A model generated the notes under the pieces. It made no database searches, was not told the origin of the DNA, and saw only the letters and a list, made by a program, of their open reading frames with translations. From positions 1 to 10,922 of the forward strand of contig DASTCC010000168.1 in assembly GCA_035711465.1 (NCBI GenBank): DNA of 10,922 nt, written 5' to 3'. This stretch comes from DASTCC01 sp035711465. Lineage in GTDB: Bacteria; Acidobacteriota; Vicinamibacteria; Vicinamibacterales; SCN-69-37. Each line of letters begins with the position of its first letter. The first letter of the stretch is position 1. Shown in pieces: positions 9,132 to 10,922 of the stretch. Both the position numbers and the translations under genes were made by a program.

Positions 9132-10178
9132 ATGCTGACGGCGCCTTTCGTCAAAGCCGCGGCGCACGAGATCGGCTTCGACCTCGTCGGCATCGCGCCG
9201 GCCGTGCGTCATCCGAAGCTGGCGCGGCTGGCGTTGTGGATTGCCGAGGGACACGCCGGCGACATGACCTATCTCGCCGACTCGCTCGACGAGCGGCTCG
9301 ATCCCGCCAAGGCGCTGCCGTCGGTTCGTTCCATCGTCAGCGTCGCCTGCCTCTACAACACCGACCAGCCCTACTCGACCGACGCGATGAACCCCGAGCG
9401 CGCGTCGATCGCGCGCTATGCGTGGGGCGACGACTATCACGACGTGATCCGGGAGCGGCTGCGCGCGCTGGTGCGGACGCTCGCGGATCGCGCCGGCCGC
9501 GGCTTCGAAGCGTTCTCGTGTGTCGACGCCGGACCGGTGCAGGAGCGGGTCTTCGCCGAACTGGCGGGCCTCGGCTGGATCGGCAAGAACACCTGTTTGA
9601 TCAACCCGTCGATCGGATCGTGGATCGTCCTCGGCGAGGTGCTGATCAACGTCGAGCTCGAGTCGGACGCGCCCGGCGTCGATCATTGCGGCACGTGCAC
9701 GCGCTGTCTGGACGCCTGTCCGACGGGCGCGATCGTCGAGCCCTGGGTGGTCGACGCGCGGCGCTGCATTTCCTACCTCACCATCGAGGCGCGCGGCGCG
9801 ATCGACGATGATCTTCAGTCGTCGCTCGCCGGCCGGGTGTTCGGATGCGACATCTGCCAGGACGTGTGTCCGTGGAATCGACGCGCGCCCGCCGCGGCCG
9901 CCGGCACCTGGCAGCCGCGCGAGGGCCTCGCGTATCCGAAGCTCATCGACCTATGCCGATTGTCCGATGAGGCGTGGCGCGCGCTGATCCGCGGCAGTGC
10001 GATGCGCCGCGCCGGGCTGAAGCGGATCCGCCGCTCGCTGGCCTGCGCCGCGGGAGCGCTCGACAGCGGCGCTGCGGTCGAGGCGCTCGATGCGCTCGGC
10101 GCACATCCTTCGGCCGCCGACCCGCTCGTCGCTGATGCCATTGCCCAGGCTGAAACGCGCGCGCGGGCGGCGCGGTAA
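9132..10178 (+). CDS. queG: Epoxyqueuosine reductase
   Basis: QueG is the cobalamin-dependent, two-[4Fe-4S] enzyme that reduces epoxyqueuosine to queuosine at the wobble base of tRNAs with GUN anticodons (Tyr, His, Asn, Asp). The protein has 348 residues. The acid residue D132 in VDAGPVQERVFAE corresponds to the catalytic aspartate of the family, and LGWIGKN follows. Cluster cysteines are C186, C189, C192 and C196 (CGTCTRCLDACPTGAI) and C212, C239, C242 and C246 (GCDICQDVCPWN at 238-249). The region after about 290 is helical and looks like the HEAT-type tail of some QueG proteins. It starts 14 bases after acnA, with a palindrome in the gap. The stop overlaps a -10-like box for the next gene. 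The function differs from aconitase, but both are iron-sulfur enzymes. Confidence 0.96.
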   Translation: MLTAPFVKAAAHEIGFDLVGIAPAVRHPKLARLALWIAEGHAGDMTYLADSLDERLDPAKALPSVRSIVSVACLYNTDQPYSTDAMNPERASIARYAWGDDYHDVIRERLRALVRTLADRAGRGFEAFSCVDAGPVQERVFAELAGLGWIGKNTCLINPSIGSWIVLGEVLINVELESDAPGVDHCGTCTRCLDACPTGAIVEPWVVDARRCISYLTIEARGAIDDDLQSSLAGRVFGCDICQDVCPWNRRAPAAAAGTWQPREGLAYPKLIDLCRLSDEAWRALIRGSAMRRAGLKRIRRSLACAAGALDSGAAVEALDALGAHPSAADPLVADAIAQAETRARAAR

Positions 10179-10181
10179 TAT
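10176..10181 (+). promoter_or_regulatory. TAATAT -10-like box overlapping the queG stop codon
   Basis: TAATAT is followed by CGGATC and the ATG at 10188, a 6-base gap. Its first three bases are the queG TAA stop. No usable Shine-Dalgarno precedes the ATG. CTGAAA at 10150-10155 is a weak -35 candidate, but the 20-bp spacing is long. This is the third gene in the window with leaderless geometry. Confidence 0.45.
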
Positions 10182-10187
10182 CGGATC

Positions 10188-10733
10188 ATGACCCTGGCGC
10201 CCGCGTTGCTCCTCTCGATGCCGCAGCTCGTCGATCCGAACTTCGCGCGGACCGTCGTGCTGCTCTGCGAGCATGCGTCGGAGGGCGCGTTCGGACTGAT
10301 CGTCAACCGGCCGTCGGACATCTCCGCCGCCGAAGCCGTGCGGCTCGAGCCGGCGATCGCGGAACCGAACGATCTCCCGCTGCTCCTCGGCGGCCCGGTC
10401 GAGCCGCAGCGCGGGTGGATCCTCACCGCGCAGGCGCCCGACGACGCCGAGCACCGCGGCGTCGGCGCCGGGTTGTATCTGTCCGCGTCACCGCTGCTGC
10501 TGCGCCGCGTCCTGACCTCGCGCCCGGTGCCGCCGCGCACGCGCGTGCTCGCCGGCTACGCCGGCTGGGGCCCCGGCCAGCTCGACGCCGAGCTCGCCGA
10601 ATCGGCCTGGCTGATCATGCCGGTCGAACTCGATCTGATCTTCGACGTCCCGGCGTCGAACGCGTGGGAAACAGCCATCCGCCGCCTCGGCGCCGATCCG
10701 AGCCTGCTGCAGATGGGACATGGCGTGCACTAG
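10188..10733 (+). CDS. YqgE/AlgH family protein (UPF0301)
   Basis: This 181-residue protein belongs to the YqgE/AlgH family (DUF179), a cytoplasmic alpha/beta fold whose biochemical role is unsettled. AlgH has been linked to alginate regulation in Pseudomonas, but that should not be transferred here. Matches to the family include LLLSMPQLVDPNFARTVVLL near the N-terminus, the GAFGLIVNRP motif, GGPVEPQRGW (68-77), GYAGWGPGQL (123-132) and AWLIMP followed by LIFDVP. Length is close to E. coli YqgE (187). The N-terminal Met-Thr-Leu start and the absence of any upstream in-frame start after the queG stop support ATG 10188. It is the last gene seen and is followed by a heptamer repeat array. Confidence 0.93.
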   Translation: MTLAPALLLSMPQLVDPNFARTVVLLCEHASEGAFGLIVNRPSDISAAEAVRLEPAIAEPNDLPLLLGGPVEPQRGWILTAQAPDDAEHRGVGAGLYLSASPLLLRRVLTSRPVPPRTRVLAGYAGWGPGQLDAELAESAWLIMPVELDLIFDVPASNAWETAIRRLGADPSLLQMGHGVH

Positions 10734-10740
10734 GCGCCAG

Positions 10741-10866
10741 CTGCGGGCTGCGGGCTGCCGGCAGCACAGTGCAGGCTGCAGGCTACAGGCTGCTGGCTAC
10801 AGGCTACAGGCTACAGGCTACAGGCTACAGGCTACAGGCTACAGGCTACAGGCTACAGGCTGCTGG
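10741..10866. repeat. Tandem heptamer array, CTRCRGG family, forward orientation
   Basis: Eighteen consecutive 7-bp units run in exact phase for 126 bp. They begin with CTGCGGG twice and CTGCCGG, then two diverged units (10762-10775), CTGCAGG, CTACAGG and CTGCTGG. Nine perfect CTACAGG copies follow (10797-10859), and CTGCTGG closes the array. The array starts 8 bases after the algH-family stop. Slippage of the perfect core is likely. There are no spacers and no sign of coding. Confidence 0.9.
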
Positions 10867-10871
10867 AGGTT

Positions 10872-10920
10872 CTGCAGGCTGCAGCCCGCAGCCCGCAGCC
10901 GGCAGCCCGCAGCCGGCAGC
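10872..10920. repeat. Heptamer array in reverse-complement orientation
   Basis: After a 5-base interruption (AGGTT, 10867-10871) one CTGCAGG unit is followed by six units of the CCGCAGC/CGGCAGC type. These are the reverse complement of the GCTGCGG register at the left of the array. Bases 10898-10920 pair with 10740-10762 at 22 of 23 positions, across a 135-base spacer. The array runs to the window edge, so its true end is not visible. Confidence 0.82.
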
Positions 10921-10922
10921 CG

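Noticed and set aside
10741..10920. CRISPR array
   Set aside because: Units are 7 bp, contiguous and without spacers, and no cas genes are nearby.
10734..10922. Continuation of coding sequence after the algH-family stop
   Set aside because: The heptamer periodicity is out of step with codons, and the YqgE/AlgH protein is already full length.

Overview
The window is GC-rich bacterial chromosome with eight complete protein-coding genes, all on the + strand and packed almost without gaps. It comes from a diderm (two-membrane) bacterium: it has a lipid A synthesis gene (lpxB), a predicted outer-membrane beta-barrel and five proteins with signal peptides. The gene mix, together with a GGGGACAG-type palindrome and a heptamer array, is most like Acidobacteriota (Vicinamibacteria-like). 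That placement is inference from memory, not from a search.

Region 1 (1-102) holds a long near-perfect inverted repeat of REP/BIME type, followed by a consensus TATAAT box seven bases before the first ATG. Region 2 (103-4153) is a three-gene operon joined by 4-bp ATGA/GTGA overlaps. It encodes a catalytic M16 zinc peptidase, its zinc-site-less M16 partner, and lipid-A-disaccharide synthase LpxB. Region 3 (4177-6433) is a second overlapping trio: a secreted small beta-rich protein of unknown function, a secreted matrixin-like metalloprotease with a C-terminal carboxypeptidase-regulatory-like domain, and an outer-membrane beta-barrel protein. Region 4 (6436-10733) is housekeeping: aconitase AcnA, epoxyqueuosine reductase QueG and a YqgE/AlgH protein. 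Region 5 (10734-10922) is an intergenic array of 7-bp repeats. It starts in one orientation, contains nine perfect copies of CTACAGG, and then switches to the reverse-complement orientation up to the window edge.

Gene starts fall into classes. Most genes inside the overlapping trios are translationally coupled, with purine-rich Shine-Dalgarno-like stretches. Three genes (103, 4177, 10188) have no Shine-Dalgarno but carry a TAnnnT box ending 6 or 7 bases before the ATG, the geometry expected of leaderless transcripts. No known defence, CRISPR, prophage or secondary-metabolite system is visible. The least understood content is the secreted trio at 4177-6433, the complementary M16 pair coupled to lpxB, and the two repeat structures bounding the cluster.
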